NCBI RefSeq assembly: GCF_026427595.1
Contig: NZ_CP101527.1
Coordinates: 2,575,501 to 2,639,500 of the forward strand
Direction of reading: 5' to 3'
Length of the DNA: 64,000 nt
DNA from: Alkalimarinus sediminis
GTDB taxonomy: Bacteria; Pseudomonadota; Gammaproteobacteria; Pseudomonadales; Oleiphilaceae
Below, piece after piece: positions 25,891 to 35,371 of this stretch. A program made the position numbers and the translations under genes. Every line of letters starts with the position of its first letter. Positions within the stretch are counted from its first letter, which is position 1. The notes below the pieces were generated by a model. That model had not been told where the DNA came from and did no database searches. It saw only the letters and a program-made list of their open reading frames with translations.

Positions 25891-27336
25891 ATGAATAAGC
25901 GATGGAATTCTTTCTTAGTATTAATCCTTTCTCTCATGCTTTCAGCTTGTGCATCAAATATCAGCCTGACTGAAGCCGATATGCATCAGCAATACCCTGC
26001 TGTAGGTGAACTAAAGGCACAGCTAGCCGACGCAGAATCTCAAGAGGTTAATATCTTTTCACCAAAGACATTTAACCAGGCCAGCAAGTCATATTCCGAG
26101 GCAATAAAGTGGGCATCAAGCGATAACCCTAAGGGCGAAACTTTTGCTCAAGATGGCCTAAAGCAACTAGCTGCGGCAAATGCCAACGCAATACAAGCAC
26201 GAGATATTCTAGAAGAAGTCATTGAAGCTCGAAGTAAAACCATCTCCGCAGGTGCTGAGTTAAGTCAGCCGTCGCAATTTAAAGAAGCCGAAGAAGACTT
26301 TATTGAGCTAACGACACTTATCGAGTCAGGAAAGACTGAAAAGGCCAAAGACGGTAGGACCAAGGTATTTAGAACCTATCAAAACTTAGAGCTAATGGCA
26401 TTAAAAGTCGACACCGTTGAACACGCTAAAATAGCGCTCGCCAATGCAAAAGAAAATGATGTCGATGACCTCTCGCCCAAAACACTCAAGCTGGCAGAAG
26501 AGGAGTATCAATTAGCGCTAGACGTATTAGATGCAGACCGAAATGATTTGGAAAAAGCAGCTATACATGCCAACCGCTCTCTCTGGTACTCTCAGCGAGC
26601 CAACCAAATTAGCGACACCTTACGCCACTTTGAATCATCTGATTACTCTGAAGAAGATAAAGTGCTGTGGTACCAGGAGCAAGTATCCCGCGTTGTATCT
26701 CCGCTGAACAAAGATGTGGCTTATAACTTACCAAATAAACAGGTCGTTAAAGATCTAAATGCCGATATTCAAAGTATTATCAACGCAAACCTAACGCTAT
26801 TAGGTGAACTCGAAGCATCCAGCGCCGGCCAACAAAAGCTAGAAAGAGAGAAAGAAGAAGTGTTGATGTTATCTATGTTAGAACAACGCGAAATTGAAGC
26901 TTCAGCGTCCAAGTTTGCGTTTGTGCAGTCACTGTTTACGCAGAATGAGGCTGAAGTCTACCGACAAACTAATGACGTATTGATTAGAGCACACGGTTTT
27001 TATTTTCCATCAGGGAAAAGCGAAATCGAGTCATCTAATTTTGCATTGCTGAATAAGATTACCGAAGCGGTCAATACATTTCCAAACGCAAAAATTCTAG
27101 TATCTGGACACACTGACAACATCGGTAGTGACCAGTTGAATTTAAGCCTTTCGGAAGCTAGAGCCGAGAAAGTAGCGTTATTTCTTAACCAGGTTGGCAA
27201 TATTCCCATGGAGCAAATTGAGTACCAAGGCTTTGGGAAACAAAAGCCGGTCTTAAGCAATGAAACAACAGAGGGGCGAGCAGCTAACCGTCGCGTCGAA
27301 ATACTCATTATCAATGACCCTCGGTCTAAATCATAA
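25891..27336 (+). CDS. OmpA-family lipoprotein with DUF4398-like helical region
   Basis: This 481-residue protein has lipobox LSAC (MNKRWNSFLVLILSLMLSAC). A long helical, coiled-coil-like middle (about 40-360) has repeated Ala/Glu-rich segments of the DUF4398 type. A C-terminal OmpA peptidoglycan-binding domain (about 365-478) has VSGHTDNIGS and NRRVEILI. It is probably anchored in the outer membrane and bound to peptidoglycan. TTTAGGAG precedes the ATG. A hairpin at 27355-27383 probably ends the transcript, so it is likely monocistronic. Confidence 0.87.
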   Translation: MNKRWNSFLVLILSLMLSACASNISLTEADMHQQYPAVGELKAQLADAESQEVNIFSPKTFNQASKSYSEAIKWASSDNPKGETFAQDGLKQLAAANANAIQARDILEEVIEARSKTISAGAELSQPSQFKEAEEDFIELTTLIESGKTEKAKDGRTKVFRTYQNLELMALKVDTVEHAKIALANAKENDVDDLSPKTLKLAEEEYQLALDVLDADRNDLEKAAIHANRSLWYSQRANQISDTLRHFESSDYSEEDKVLWYQEQVSRVVSPLNKDVAYNLPNKQVVKDLNADIQSIINANLTLLGELEASSAGQQKLEREKEEVLMLSMLEQREIEASASKFAFVQSLFTQNEAEVYRQTNDVLIRAHGFYFPSGKSEIESSNFALLNKITEAVNTFPNAKILVSGHTDNIGSDQLNLSLSEARAEKVALFLNQVGNIPMEQIEYQGFGKQKPVLSNETTEGRAANRRVEILIINDPRSKS

Positions 27337-27354
27337 CGCTCGATTTAAGACAAT

Positions 27355-27383
27355 TAAGGGAGTGGTAATCAGCCTCTCCCTTA
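27355..27383 (+). terminator. Likely terminator after the OmpA-family lipoprotein
   Basis: TAAGGGAG and CTCCCTTA form an 8-bp stem with a 13-base loop, 18 bases after the stop codon. The following sequence is only moderately U-rich (tctaaaaaa). Confidence 0.5.
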
Positions 27384-27551
27384 TCTAAAAAAGCGACTCC
27401 ACACTCCTTCCTGATAAATACTGCCAATTCTGAAGAACTTTTAAGCAGATGACGCTATCAAAAGCTCACATTAAATGCAGTAACCACTTATAATGATGCT
27501 CCGTTAAGTATTTCAATCAGACGTTTATGCTACTTTCAGGAGCACCGCTTA

Positions 27552-28592
27552 ATGCCATCTTGGCTTCCTCCCGTTTCACATGATCTTTGGATCTGGATAG
27601 GAATCGTTTTCTGTCTATCGCAATCTGCTATGTTCTCAGGTTTGAATCTCGCTTTTTTCAGTCTTAACCGCCTGCAACTTGAAGTTAAAGCAACGGATGA
27701 CAATAAAGCAGCTCAAACAGTCCTTAAGATGCGTCAGGACTCAAACTTTCTATTAACGACTATTCTCTGGGGCAATGTTGGTATAAACGTTTTACTAACG
27801 CTTTTATCAGACTCAGTGATGGCAGGAGTCGCTGCATTTGCATTTTCAGCAGTCTTTATTACCGTCTTCGGTGAAATTACGCCACAAGCCTATTTTTCTC
27901 GTCATGCGTTAAAAACAGCATCATTCTTAGCCCCTGCGCTGCGTTTCTATCAAGTACTGCTATATCCAGTGGCAAAGCCCTGCGCACTAATTCTAGACTT
28001 ATGGTTAGGTAAAGAAGGCATTACCTATATGCGGGAGCGCGATTTACGACAAGTCATTAAACGGCATATGGAAGCAGAAGAGACAGAAGTTGAAACGATA
28101 GAAGGCATTGGTGCATTAAACTTTTTACAGATTGATGACATACCCGTGGGCAAAGAAGGCGAAATCGTTAACCCTGAGAGCATTATTGTACTGCCCTGCC
28201 ATCTTGATTTGCCAGTATTGCCTAACTTTTCACCATCACCGGACGACCCTTTCTTAATGCAAATTGAACAGTCTGGTTTAAAGTGGGTCGTGCTAGTAAA
28301 CGACCAACAAGAACCTCTGTTGGTATTAGATGCCGATGGCTTTTTACGAGCAGCACTTTTTAGTTCATCAGAACACTTTCAGCCTTATGATTACTGTCAC
28401 CGGCCCATTATGGTCACAGACCCAAAACTTCCTCTTGGGGATGTACTTGGGCATTTAAAAACTAACCGTGACCCATTTTGTGATAACGTTATCGATCATG
28501 ACATCATTCTATTGTGGGGCGAACAACGACGCATTATTACCGGTGCCGATATACTAGGTAGATTGCTAAAAGGCATCCAAAAGAGCTATTAA
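27552..28592 (+). CDS. DUF21 (CNNM/CorB-type) membrane protein with degenerate CBS region
   Basis: This 346-residue protein has three to four membrane segments in residues 10-150 with the DUF21 features SAMFSGLNLAFFSLNRLQLE and FGEITPQAYFSRHAL. A cytosolic part follows that resembles a CBS pair but is weakly conserved. CNNM/CorB/CorC proteins are linked to Mg2+ transport or cobalt resistance. The usual CorC_HlyC C-terminal domain is missing, so it is shorter than typical. AGGAG lies 8 bases before the ATG. It is near ZntB and MgtE genes. Transport role inferred only. Confidence 0.82.
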   Translation: MPSWLPPVSHDLWIWIGIVFCLSQSAMFSGLNLAFFSLNRLQLEVKATDDNKAAQTVLKMRQDSNFLLTTILWGNVGINVLLTLLSDSVMAGVAAFAFSAVFITVFGEITPQAYFSRHALKTASFLAPALRFYQVLLYPVAKPCALILDLWLGKEGITYMRERDLRQVIKRHMEAEETEVETIEGIGALNFLQIDDIPVGKEGEIVNPESIIVLPCHLDLPVLPNFSPSPDDPFLMQIEQSGLKWVVLVNDQQEPLLVLDADGFLRAALFSSSEHFQPYDYCHRPIMVTDPKLPLGDVLGHLKTNRDPFCDNVIDHDIILLWGEQRRIITGADILGRLLKGIQKSY

Positions 28593-28626
28593 TGCCGTCA
28601 GGCAATCATTAACAGAGCAAGATCAC

Positions 28627-28833
28627 CTATTTTTTTGGTCGGTGTAAATGGCGATACTCAAAAACCCCATACCCGACCAAAGCCCCTAGCAAAAAGGTAA
28701 CCGCCAATACCACGGACCTGGGTAAGGTAAACTCCCAAAAGAAAAAACTGACCGTTATAAATGCAATATTTTGTATGGCAAAGATCAGCACCAAGGCTAA
28801 TGACACAATATAACAAAGCTTTTTTAGGTTCAT
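28627..28833 (-). CDS. lapA: LapA-family (DUF1049) small membrane protein
   Basis: This 68-residue protein has two membrane helices (IVSLALVLIFAIQNIAFITV and VVLAVTFLLGALVGYGVFEY) and a basic tail, the pattern of LapA/YciS, which with LapB regulates LPS assembly through LpxC turnover. No lapB is adjacent, unlike the E. coli arrangement, so the symbol is by family only. The frame opens at a TTG (28851), but the ATG at 28833 with GGAG upstream fits better. It lies downstream of mgtE on the same strand with a 45-base gap. Confidence 0.72.
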   Translation of the reverse strand: MNLKKLCYIVSLALVLIFAIQNIAFITVSFFFWEFTLPRSVVLAVTFLLGALVGYGVFEYRHLHRPKK

Positions 28834-28878
28834 ATCAAACGTACTCTCCAAGTTATTAACAATCTCTACAGATACGAC

Positions 28879-30219
28879 CTAAACTAGCAGGTTCGATAGT
28901 GCTGCGGCAATCCCCAGAAACGACATAAAACCCGCTATATCAGTCACGGTAGTTAGAATAATAGATGATGACTGAGCAGGGTCTTGCCCAAGTTTTCTTA
29001 AACAAATAGGTACCAATGCACCAGCCATACCCGCAATCGTCATTGATATGACCATCGCCATCGCAATAACAATAGCCAACCCAAAACTCTGACTCCAAAC
29101 GTAAACCCCCGCGCCACAGGTTAACGCAATGGCAATACCATTAACAAAGCCCGCCGCTGCTTCTTTTAGCGTTACCTTTAACCAATCTCGAACGGTGATT
29201 TCTCGTAACGTTAGGCCTCGCATGGTCACAGCCAGCGCTTGGGCACCAGTGTTACCAGATTGGCCCGCCGCAACAGGCATCAAAACCGCCAAGGCGGTAA
29301 ACTGAGCTATCGTACTTTCAAACAACCCGACTACAGCAGCAGCCAAAAAGCCCGTTAGCAAGTTGATTTGTAACCAGGGTTGGCGCTTACGTACAGCAAA
29401 GAAACTGCTCGATAATGCTTGCTCATCACGACTTGCACCGACCATGGTTTGCAAGTCTGCAGCGATATTCTGTTTAAGTGTCTCAATTGCATTTTCGCCA
29501 CGAATAACACCCAGTAGGCGGTGATGTATATCCACGACAGGCAGTATATCAATGGCATTCTTCTGCAGTTTATCGGCAACATCTTGTTTCGGGTCTAGGG
29601 CTGCCACAAAGTGTAATACTGAAGAGCTTAACTCTGCCAATGTTTGACTCCGGTCTGCACACACCAAACGCTCCAGTTCAACTTGGCCTGTCAGTCGCAT
29701 ACTATCATCAAGCGTATAAATTCGACGACGCATCACAACCGCGTAGTGTTTAAGTTGGCCCATCACATCACCCACCGTGACGCCCTCATTAACACACAAG
29801 ACACGGGTATCCATCATATATCCGGCAGTATTGGCGGGGTAATCCATTAACTCTCGTAGGACATCTGCTTCATCACTTCCCAGTAACGTTAGATAACGAG
29901 CACGATCAGCTTCGTCAATACGGCTCAATAACGCAGCACAAGGGCCCGCATCTAGCGAACGTAAGAGTTCCAGCGCGGTAGTGTCACTAGCCTGTAATAG
30001 TATTTGAGCTGCAAAAGGGCCTGTCACCAAACTATAAACCCTCTGCCTGACAAATGACGGTGTCGACACAAGAATATCCACCGCTTCTGCAGCACTCAGT
30101 GTTTCTAACTCTCGTGCCGCATCTCTCGGGAAGTTTCTCAGAAATGCTTGAGTAAGTGCACCTGCTGCGCTGACACTGGTGATTGGGTTTTCGGTTGTTG
30201 CTGGCTCGGGAGTATTCAT
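28879..30219 (-). CDS. mgtE: MgtE-type magnesium transporter
   Basis: This 446-residue protein has an N-terminal superhelical MgtE_N domain (about 20-125), a CBS pair (about 130-255) and five C-terminal membrane helices (about 285-446). LMPVAAGQSGNTGAQALAV and LGQDPAQSSSIILTTVTDI are signature regions. The Asp in TTVTD corresponds to the pore Asp of Thermus MgtE. It transports Mg2+ (or Co2+), gated by Mg2+ binding to N/CBS. Its ATG overlaps the stop of the preceding soluble MgtE-N/CBS gene by four bases, so their synthesis is coupled. Confidence 0.93.
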   Translation of the reverse strand: MNTPEPATTENPITSVSAAGALTQAFLRNFPRDAARELETLSAAEAVDILVSTPSFVRQRVYSLVTGPFAAQILLQASDTTALELLRSLDAGPCAALLSRIDEADRARYLTLLGSDEADVLRELMDYPANTAGYMMDTRVLCVNEGVTVGDVMGQLKHYAVVMRRRIYTLDDSMRLTGQVELERLVCADRSQTLAELSSSVLHFVAALDPKQDVADKLQKNAIDILPVVDIHHRLLGVIRGENAIETLKQNIAADLQTMVGASRDEQALSSSFFAVRKRQPWLQINLLTGFLAAAVVGLFESTIAQFTALAVLMPVAAGQSGNTGAQALAVTMRGLTLREITVRDWLKVTLKEAAAGFVNGIAIALTCGAGVYVWSQSFGLAIVIAMAMVISMTIAGMAGALVPICLRKLGQDPAQSSSIILTTVTDIAGFMSFLGIAAALSNLLV

Positions 30220-31058
30220 TTTTGTTTTCTCGAAGCAGTTGAATTACCACCAAATAGATTGAGAATACCGGCTAATACACTAAAGTACACCCGGCTGGTA
30301 TCCGAAACGATATCCGCTGCCGGCACAATATTGGTATCCGTTACGGACTGCTCTAACCCTCTCCGTAAATCAACATGGCGCAATATGCCAATCAATTGCT
30401 TATATCTATTTAACACTACAAGTGTGTCATATCGCTGCCAGCCTTCATGTCCAGCGACCGAAGCCAAACTAGCACGACTAGATAACGCTGGACGAGTCGA
30501 GTCTATTAACTGCTCTACACACAAATCATCATGCGCATTTAATAGGGCTCTGACACTGACCAGTCCGACCAGATGAGTCTGCTCATCAACCAGCGGAATC
30601 GCGTCACTGTCACTTAATCCATGAGAGTCTGCCAAGCGACGCAATGCAGAGCCCACCGAGATACTTCTTGGCAACATCACAATATCAGCGATCATTTTTG
30701 CGCCTACCGTATCCTCGGAATAGCTCAGCAGCAACAGACACAACGCCGCTATTTTATCCGGCATAACCTTAAGCAACGTCTTACGCTTAGCACTAGGCAT
30801 ACACCTCAGGATGGCAACAACATGATTAGCATCCCCTCCGGCTAACAGACTCGCCGCAAATTTTATCGGCAGCTGACAACAAAGCCGTGCTGCATAAGTC
30901 GGTAGCATATGCATTAGAATACGATGCGCCTGTGTAGCAGGTAATGCTTCAAGCAGCTGACGAGCGGCCTCGGCAGACTGACTCTCAAGTTCACGCGCAG
31001 CAGCATCTACATGGGTTTGGATAAATGTTTTGGCTACATTAAGCTCATGAGAAACCAT
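30216..31058 (-). CDS. Soluble MgtE_N-CBS protein lacking the transporter domain
   Basis: This 280-residue protein has a MgtE_N-like helical repeat (about 10-115) and a CBS pair (about 125-250), then ends with a short hydrophobic segment (VYFSVLAGILNLFGG) instead of the five pore helices. This looks like a stand-alone copy of the MgtE sensor half. The start at 31058 is fixed by AGGAG 6 bases upstream; a GTG at 31085 is a poorer choice. Its stop overlaps the mgtE start (ATGA), and it begins one base after the MscS gene stop. It may tune MgtE or the MscS channel in response to Mg2+ or adenylates (inference). Confidence 0.78.
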   Translation of the reverse strand: MVSHELNVAKTFIQTHVDAAARELESQSAEAARQLLEALPATQAHRILMHMLPTYAARLCCQLPIKFAASLLAGGDANHVVAILRCMPSAKRKTLLKVMPDKIAALCLLLLSYSEDTVGAKMIADIVMLPRSISVGSALRRLADSHGLSDSDAIPLVDEQTHLVGLVSVRALLNAHDDLCVEQLIDSTRPALSSRASLASVAGHEGWQRYDTLVVLNRYKQLIGILRHVDLRRGLEQSVTDTNIVPAADIVSDTSRVYFSVLAGILNLFGGNSTASRKQK

Positions 31059-31059
31059 G

Positions 31060-32025
31060 TTATTCTCCTGTTTTATGCTCGCCACTGGTGTTGCCGGGTT
31101 GCTCTTGCCCTGCCTGTTGCATCAACTCGTCTTTAGGAGACTCTTCTTTCTTTTGGAATAAATTCCGTAGTAGAGAGCCACCGGCCGCTTGGGTTTCAGA
31201 CACCATTTCACAAACTTGGTCATTAAATAGTTTACCTGGCACAGCAGCACGACCTTTTTCAGTATCAAGTATCAAAGCCGTAGGGGTTATCTCCAGTAAT
31301 TCTCCATCGACACCTGCTATCTCTAACCGCTGCCCCACTTGAAAGTGCTTACGGGCGACCTGTACCCCGATTATATTAGCCACATACTCTCTCGCTCCTA
31401 AACCAAATGCGAGCGATACACCGGCGAGCATAACGCCCGCTATGACAATTAACATAGTGGTTAAAAAGTCGACGTTAATCCCCAACTGCTGAACACCAAT
31501 AACCACTGACGTGAGCACCACAGTAATTTGAGCAGTAGTACCGAGAATTTCAGTCTGCTCTATTCCAGCAGAGTTTGCGGCACTAATGGTTGCAGTACGC
31601 GTTAACCCACTAACCGCAAAACCTGCGAGAATAATGAGTAACCCCGTTAAAAGATTGGGTAGATAGGTTAATAGCGCGCTGGATAGACCGGAAAAGAAAT
31701 CCCAATGAAGAAGATTGGCACTGGCCGCTGAAAAAAACAAAAATACAGCCCAAAAGACTATATTGCCCCCCCACCGAGCATAAGCCCGAAGCTGCGTCTG
31801 CAAGGTGTCACGCTTACCAATACTTGTTGGCAACATCGCTGGCAATGCTAATATCATTTTGCGTGCTAATACCCTTAACAACCGTGCTGACAGCCAACCT
31901 ACAAACAGCAATAAAACCGCTGCAATAATTTGGGGTAAGTGTTGAAACACCTGATTAACAAACTCATGATAGGTTTCTTGCAGTGCACTCTGCCAATCAA
32001 AAAGCACTTTTTTATCAGCCATTTT
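31060..32025 (-). CDS. MscS-family mechanosensitive channel
   Basis: This protein of about 321 residues has four to five hydrophobic segments, including IIAAVLLLFVGWLSARLLRV near the N-terminus, and a following MscS beta domain (GVQVARKHFQVGQRLEIAGV...). The TM3 Gly/Ala-rich motif is seen in MLAGVSLAFGLGAREYVANI. Start chosen at the ATG 32025 (MADKKVLFDW) because the upstream in-frame ATG (32058) lacks a ribosome site. It is first in an operon with the MgtE_N-CBS protein and MgtE. It would release solutes on hypo-osmotic stress. Confidence 0.82.
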   Translation of the reverse strand, partial: KMADKKVLFDWQSALQETYHEFVNQVFQHLPQIIAAVLLLFVGWLSARLLRVLARKMILALPAMLPTSIGKRDTLQTQLRAYARWGGNIVFWAVFLFFSAASANLLHWDFFSGLSSALLTYLPNLLTGLLIILAGFAVSGLTRTATISAANSAGIEQTEILGTTAQITVVLTSVVIGVQQLGINVDFLTTMLIVIAGVMLAGVSLAFGLGAREYVANIIGVQVARKHFQVGQRLEIAGVDGELLEITPTALILDTEKGRAAVPGKLFNDQVCEMVSETQAAGGSLLRNLFQKKEESPKDELMQQAGQEQPGNTSGEHKTGE

Positions 32026-32345
32026 ATTCGACCTGTAACGAAGGGACTTAAAATACATCTATTATAACTAATCACTTAAGTTCATTGGTCATCAAAAAGC
32101 AACAAAGCTCACTGTTATGATCTAGTATCTAAGTAACCATTATCAAAACCAAACATCAAAGCCCTACAGAGGCTATGTAAATAATAATTGTAAAGCGTCA
32201 TAAATGATGATATTTAGCTTTTTTAAATCCCTTTAGCGAATAAACAAACGTTTAGTTGGGAAGCCCAGACCGTCAGCTCATGATGTGGCAAGCATCACCC
32301 CAACGATCACTTAGATTAAAAATCGATGATTTGGACTGACAGATA

Positions 32346-33512
32346 ATGAACAACTTAACTTCCGGTAACTCAGCGGCTTCAACAGGCAACACAGGGTCTA
32401 ACCAACAAAATCCAACCCAAGAACAGCCCAGGCTTCAACTACCCTCGTCATTTATTGACCTGTTAACATCGCTCATTCGAACACCTAGCGTGGTTGGTGC
32501 CGAACATTCTTTTTTTAGAGTGCTACAACGAGAACTGGAAGAGCGCGGAGCCAATGTCACCTGGTATGAAGGCGTTCTGGTTGCACAAGGTGAGAAACCC
32601 GACAGCGTGATGTTCTCAGCACACATAGATCGTCACGGTCTAATGTGCACTGGGCCAAATGAGTTTCAATATGCGGCGTTCGTAGCCGGCGCCCGTTCTG
32701 ATCTATTGGGTAACTCTGTTGGCGAACTTTTAATGAAGAAGATTGTTGACCGCTTTGCCTCTGAAACAGTGTTTGCTTATGAGCCTTGGTCGGGGGCATA
32801 TCGTGGTCAGGGCATTATTGATCGTACCTATATTTGCGAATACCGAAACAACTTGATATTCGAACTGAAAGGCATGGAACACTTAGTAGCGGGCACCCCT
32901 GTGGCATTTACTGATCGCCTAAAAATCACCGAAGAGGCATTAGTCGGCCAACTTGATAACGTACTCACGGCAGCTGCCTTGGTTTATATGTTCGAGCGTG
33001 GCTTTCAAGGTACGATGTTTTTCACAGCCCAAGAAGAAGCAGGTAAAAGCTGGCGATATTTATTGGAGTGGTTTCGTCGTTTTGGCGGCTCTACAAACCG
33101 ACTAATCGTGGTTGATACGAGCCCTTACCCTGACCTGGAAGCCGCTAAACAGCAAAACCTAGTATTACGAAACAAAGATGCTAACGCGTCATTTAATAGC
33201 GAGCTTACAGCAAAGCTGGTCGCTTTATGCGAAGAGAATGATATAAGCTATCAATTTAAAGACCGGTATGTAGAACAGAAGAACGCCGAACAAGTTGCGA
33301 GAGGCGAAGAACCTAGCTCAATCGGCTCAACCGAAATGGGTCGTATTATTGCCGCATCTAACGGCTTGGTTGATGGTACGACATTACAGATACCAACCTC
33401 TGGGTATCACACCCTTTCAGAGTCGGCACCAATTGAGTCTGTAGTAGCGTTTCTCAAGATGCTGTCATTATTGGCTAATTTAAAGCGCAAACCAAAAACT
33501 GCATCAACTTAA
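32346..33512 (+). CDS. M42/M20-type metallopeptidase
   Basis: This 388-residue protein has a low-complexity N-terminus (Asn/Ser/Thr/Gln, ~30 residues). Dinuclear-metal peptidase motifs follow: SAHIDRHG (His, Asp), EEAG (catalytic Glu plus ligand), VVDTSPYPD (Asp), and GYHTLSES (His) near the end. These are arranged as in M42 glutamyl/tetrahedral aminopeptidases. The protein is unlikely to be secreted (no signal peptide). It is probably a cytosolic aminopeptidase; substrate unknown. mgtC follows after 30 bases, so possibly cotranscribed. Confidence 0.82.
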   Translation: MNNLTSGNSAASTGNTGSNQQNPTQEQPRLQLPSSFIDLLTSLIRTPSVVGAEHSFFRVLQRELEERGANVTWYEGVLVAQGEKPDSVMFSAHIDRHGLMCTGPNEFQYAAFVAGARSDLLGNSVGELLMKKIVDRFASETVFAYEPWSGAYRGQGIIDRTYICEYRNNLIFELKGMEHLVAGTPVAFTDRLKITEEALVGQLDNVLTAAALVYMFERGFQGTMFFTAQEEAGKSWRYLLEWFRRFGGSTNRLIVVDTSPYPDLEAAKQQNLVLRNKDANASFNSELTAKLVALCEENDISYQFKDRYVEQKNAEQVARGEEPSSIGSTEMGRIIAASNGLVDGTTLQIPTSGYHTLSESAPIESVVAFLKMLSLLANLKRKPKTAST

Positions 33513-33542
33513 TGCTGTGGTTTAGAGAGTGGGAAAACGTAG

Positions 33543-34052
33543 ATGACCTTAAAGATGTTATTTGATATATCCCCCTATGACTGGGAATCAATTGGTACTG
33601 CTATTTTTTGCGGTTCAATTATCGGTCTCGAGCGACAACTAAGAGGTAAGCCGGTTGGCATAAGAACATCAGCGCTGATCACTCTAGGTACTTATCTGTT
33701 TTTATCCACCGCCTTTATGCTAGAGGGGGATATTATCGACCCTTCGCGCGTGGTGGGGCAGGTAATTACAGGCATTGGTTTTCTTGGGGCAGGCGTGATG
33801 CTGTCTAAAGAGGGGGTCGTCGTTGGCGTTACCTCTGCGGCATCCATTTGGGTATTAGCAGCTATTGGTGTGATTATATCAACTGGCACACTGGTATCTG
33901 CTATTAAATTATCAGTGTTGGTTGTGGTTATTCTTTATGGTGTCGATCTGTTGGAAGAGCACACCAAAGCCTTTAGCCGGGGTGTTCATGCTAAAGTTAG
34001 GAGTTTTTCGGCTGGTCGAAAGCAAAAAGAGATCTTTGATAAGCGCAACTAA
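33543..34052 (+). CDS. MgtC/SapB-family membrane protein
   Basis: This 169-residue protein has four hydrophobic segments and the family motifs GSIIGLERQLRGKPVGIRTS and GIGFLGAGVML. It lacks the C-terminal soluble ACT-like domain of Salmonella MgtC, as in the short SapB-type members. MgtC proteins act in low-Mg2+ survival and ATP synthase control; which applies here is unknown. It ends at a strong terminator that overlaps the 3' end of convergent rluF. Confidence 0.87.
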   Translation: MTLKMLFDISPYDWESIGTAIFCGSIIGLERQLRGKPVGIRTSALITLGTYLFLSTAFMLEGDIIDPSRVVGQVITGIGFLGAGVMLSKEGVVVGVTSAASIWVLAAIGVIISTGTLVSAIKLSVLVVVILYGVDLLEEHTKAFSRGVHAKVRSFSAGRKQKEIFDKRN

Positions 34053-34056
34053 CTCA

Positions 34057-34089
34057 GAGTGAGGTTACTTAGACCTCACTCGATTTTTT
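34057..34089 (+). terminator. Rho-independent terminator of mgtC, overlapping the rluF 3' end
   Basis: GAGTGAGGT (34057-34065) and ACCTCACTC (34073-34081) form a perfect 9-bp stem with a 7-base loop, then GA and six T. The stop codon of rluF lies inside it, so the two convergent genes share this segment. Confidence 0.85.
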
Positions 34090-35075
34090 GCTACTGACGA
34101 TGACCCACTGCCACGAGAGGTTAGCTTTTTACCCCCGTTTTTTACCCTCTGCTGACTAGAGTTGCGTTTACTCCCATTTGACTGCTTTGCTTTAGGCTTC
34201 TTATCTTTGGACCTAGCACCTTTGCCCCTGCCCTCTTTAGGTTTTGCGCCGTTAGATTTTTTTGAACCAGACCTAACCTCTCGGTGGTTGGGACGGGATG
34301 GCTGCTCTTCAGTTGAGGCTTTTGGCTGAGCCGTATTCACAGCAGTTTTATTGGAGTGAGCCACAGCCTTATTAATATCGGCCATTTCATCGTCCGTTAG
34401 ATTACGCCACTGCCCTGGCTTTAACCCGGTTAAGTGAACAGACATTATCCTCGTACGTTTTAACTTGGTCACTTCGTACCCTAAGTACTCACACATACGA
34501 CGAATCTGGCGGTTAAGGCCTTGAGTGAGAATAATCTTAAAGACAAACCGACTTTGAATGGTGACTTTACAGGGCTTGGTGACGGTATCGAGTATCGGCA
34601 CTCCACGAGACATACGCTCAACAAAACGATCACTCAATGGCTTATCAACCGTCACAACATACTCTTTGTCGTGGGCGTTTTCGGCTCGTAGAATTTTGTT
34701 AACGATATCGCCATCACTGGTTAGAAATATTAACCCTTCTGATGGTTTATCAAGTCGTCCAATAGGGAATATTCGTTGTTTATGGCCGATATCATCAATG
34801 ATATTGCCTTTAACCTTACGCTCTGTTGTACAGGTAATTCCGATAGGTTTGTTATAAGCAATGTATACGCGATCTGACTTATTTTCTGCACTTGCTTTAA
34901 TACGATGGCCATCAACCCGCACCTCATCACCGGGCGCAACCCTAGTGCCTAACTCTGGCAGTTTGCCATTGATGGTAACTCGATTACTTTCAATCAGTTT
35001 ATCTGCCTCGCGACGAGAGCAGAAACCCGATTCACTAATATATTTATTAAGGCGCTTTTCGTTACTTGAATCCAC
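34065..35075 (-). CDS. rluF: 23S rRNA pseudouridine synthase RluF
   Basis: This protein has an S4 RNA-binding domain ([20 protein letters not shown]) and an RsuA/RluF catalytic domain with the Asp in [37 protein letters not shown] and [12 protein letters not shown] closely match E. coli RluF, which modifies U2604 of 23S rRNA. The C-terminal ~90 residues are Lys/Ser/Gly-rich and disordered, longer than in E. coli. The frame is open to an ATG at 35153, but the N-terminal extra residues are not family-like. A GTG at 35075 after GGA is preferred; the start is uncertain. Confidence 0.88.
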   Translation of the reverse strand: MDSSNEKRLNKYISESGFCSRREADKLIESNRVTINGKLPELGTRVAPGDEVRVDGHRIKASAENKSDRVYIAYNKPIGITCTTERKVKGNIIDDIGHKQRIFPIGRLDKPSEGLIFLTSDGDIVNKILRAENAHDKEYVVTVDKPLSDRFVERMSRGVPILDTVTKPCKVTIQSRFVFKIILTQGLNRQIRRMCEYLGYEVTKLKRTRIMSVHLTGLKPGQWRNLTDDEMADINKAVAHSNKTAVNTAQPKASTEEQPSRPNHREVRSGSKKSNGAKPKEGRGKGARSKDKKPKAKQSNGSKRNSSQQRVKNGGKKLTSRGSGSSSVAKNRVRSK

Positions 35076-35179
35076 AAATTGTTCCAAAAATAATAGGCCT
35101 AACAGCTGTTTTAGATCATACAGCCAAAAAAATGCTTTCTGACAAACTACCATTATTGCCGTGAAGACAGAGATCTATC

Positions 35180-35307
35180 GCTGCAATGTATTTGAGCTGC
35201 AACGTATTTGAGCTGCAACGTATTTGAGGTGCAATGTATTTGAGCTTCAATGTCTTCGAGCTTCAATGTACCTTTGCTGCATTGCACGATCGCTGAATTG
35301 CATACTA
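35180..35307. repeat. 16-bp tandem repeat, about eight units
   Basis: Units of the form GCTGCAATGTATTTGA begin at 35180, 35196, 35212, 35228, 35244, 35260, 35276 and 35292. The first four are nearly identical and the later ones progressively degenerate. It lies in the gap between rluF and the ABC1 kinase gene. 16 is not a multiple of 3, so a coding origin is unlikely. Confidence 0.88.
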
Positions 35308-35371
35308 GGCTCCGACTTTCGCAGGAACAACATGGTAAGTATGCTTTTTTAGCCAAGAGCTTTTACACGCT

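Noticed and set aside
30148-30576. 142-codon plus-strand frame opposite mgtE and its partner
   Set aside because: Antisense to two well-supported coding regions; composition is that of the reverse complement of those genes.
35153-35356. 67-codon minus-strand frame across the 16-bp repeat
   Set aside because: Composed of the tandem repeat itself. The period is not a multiple of three, and there is no ribosome site or family match.
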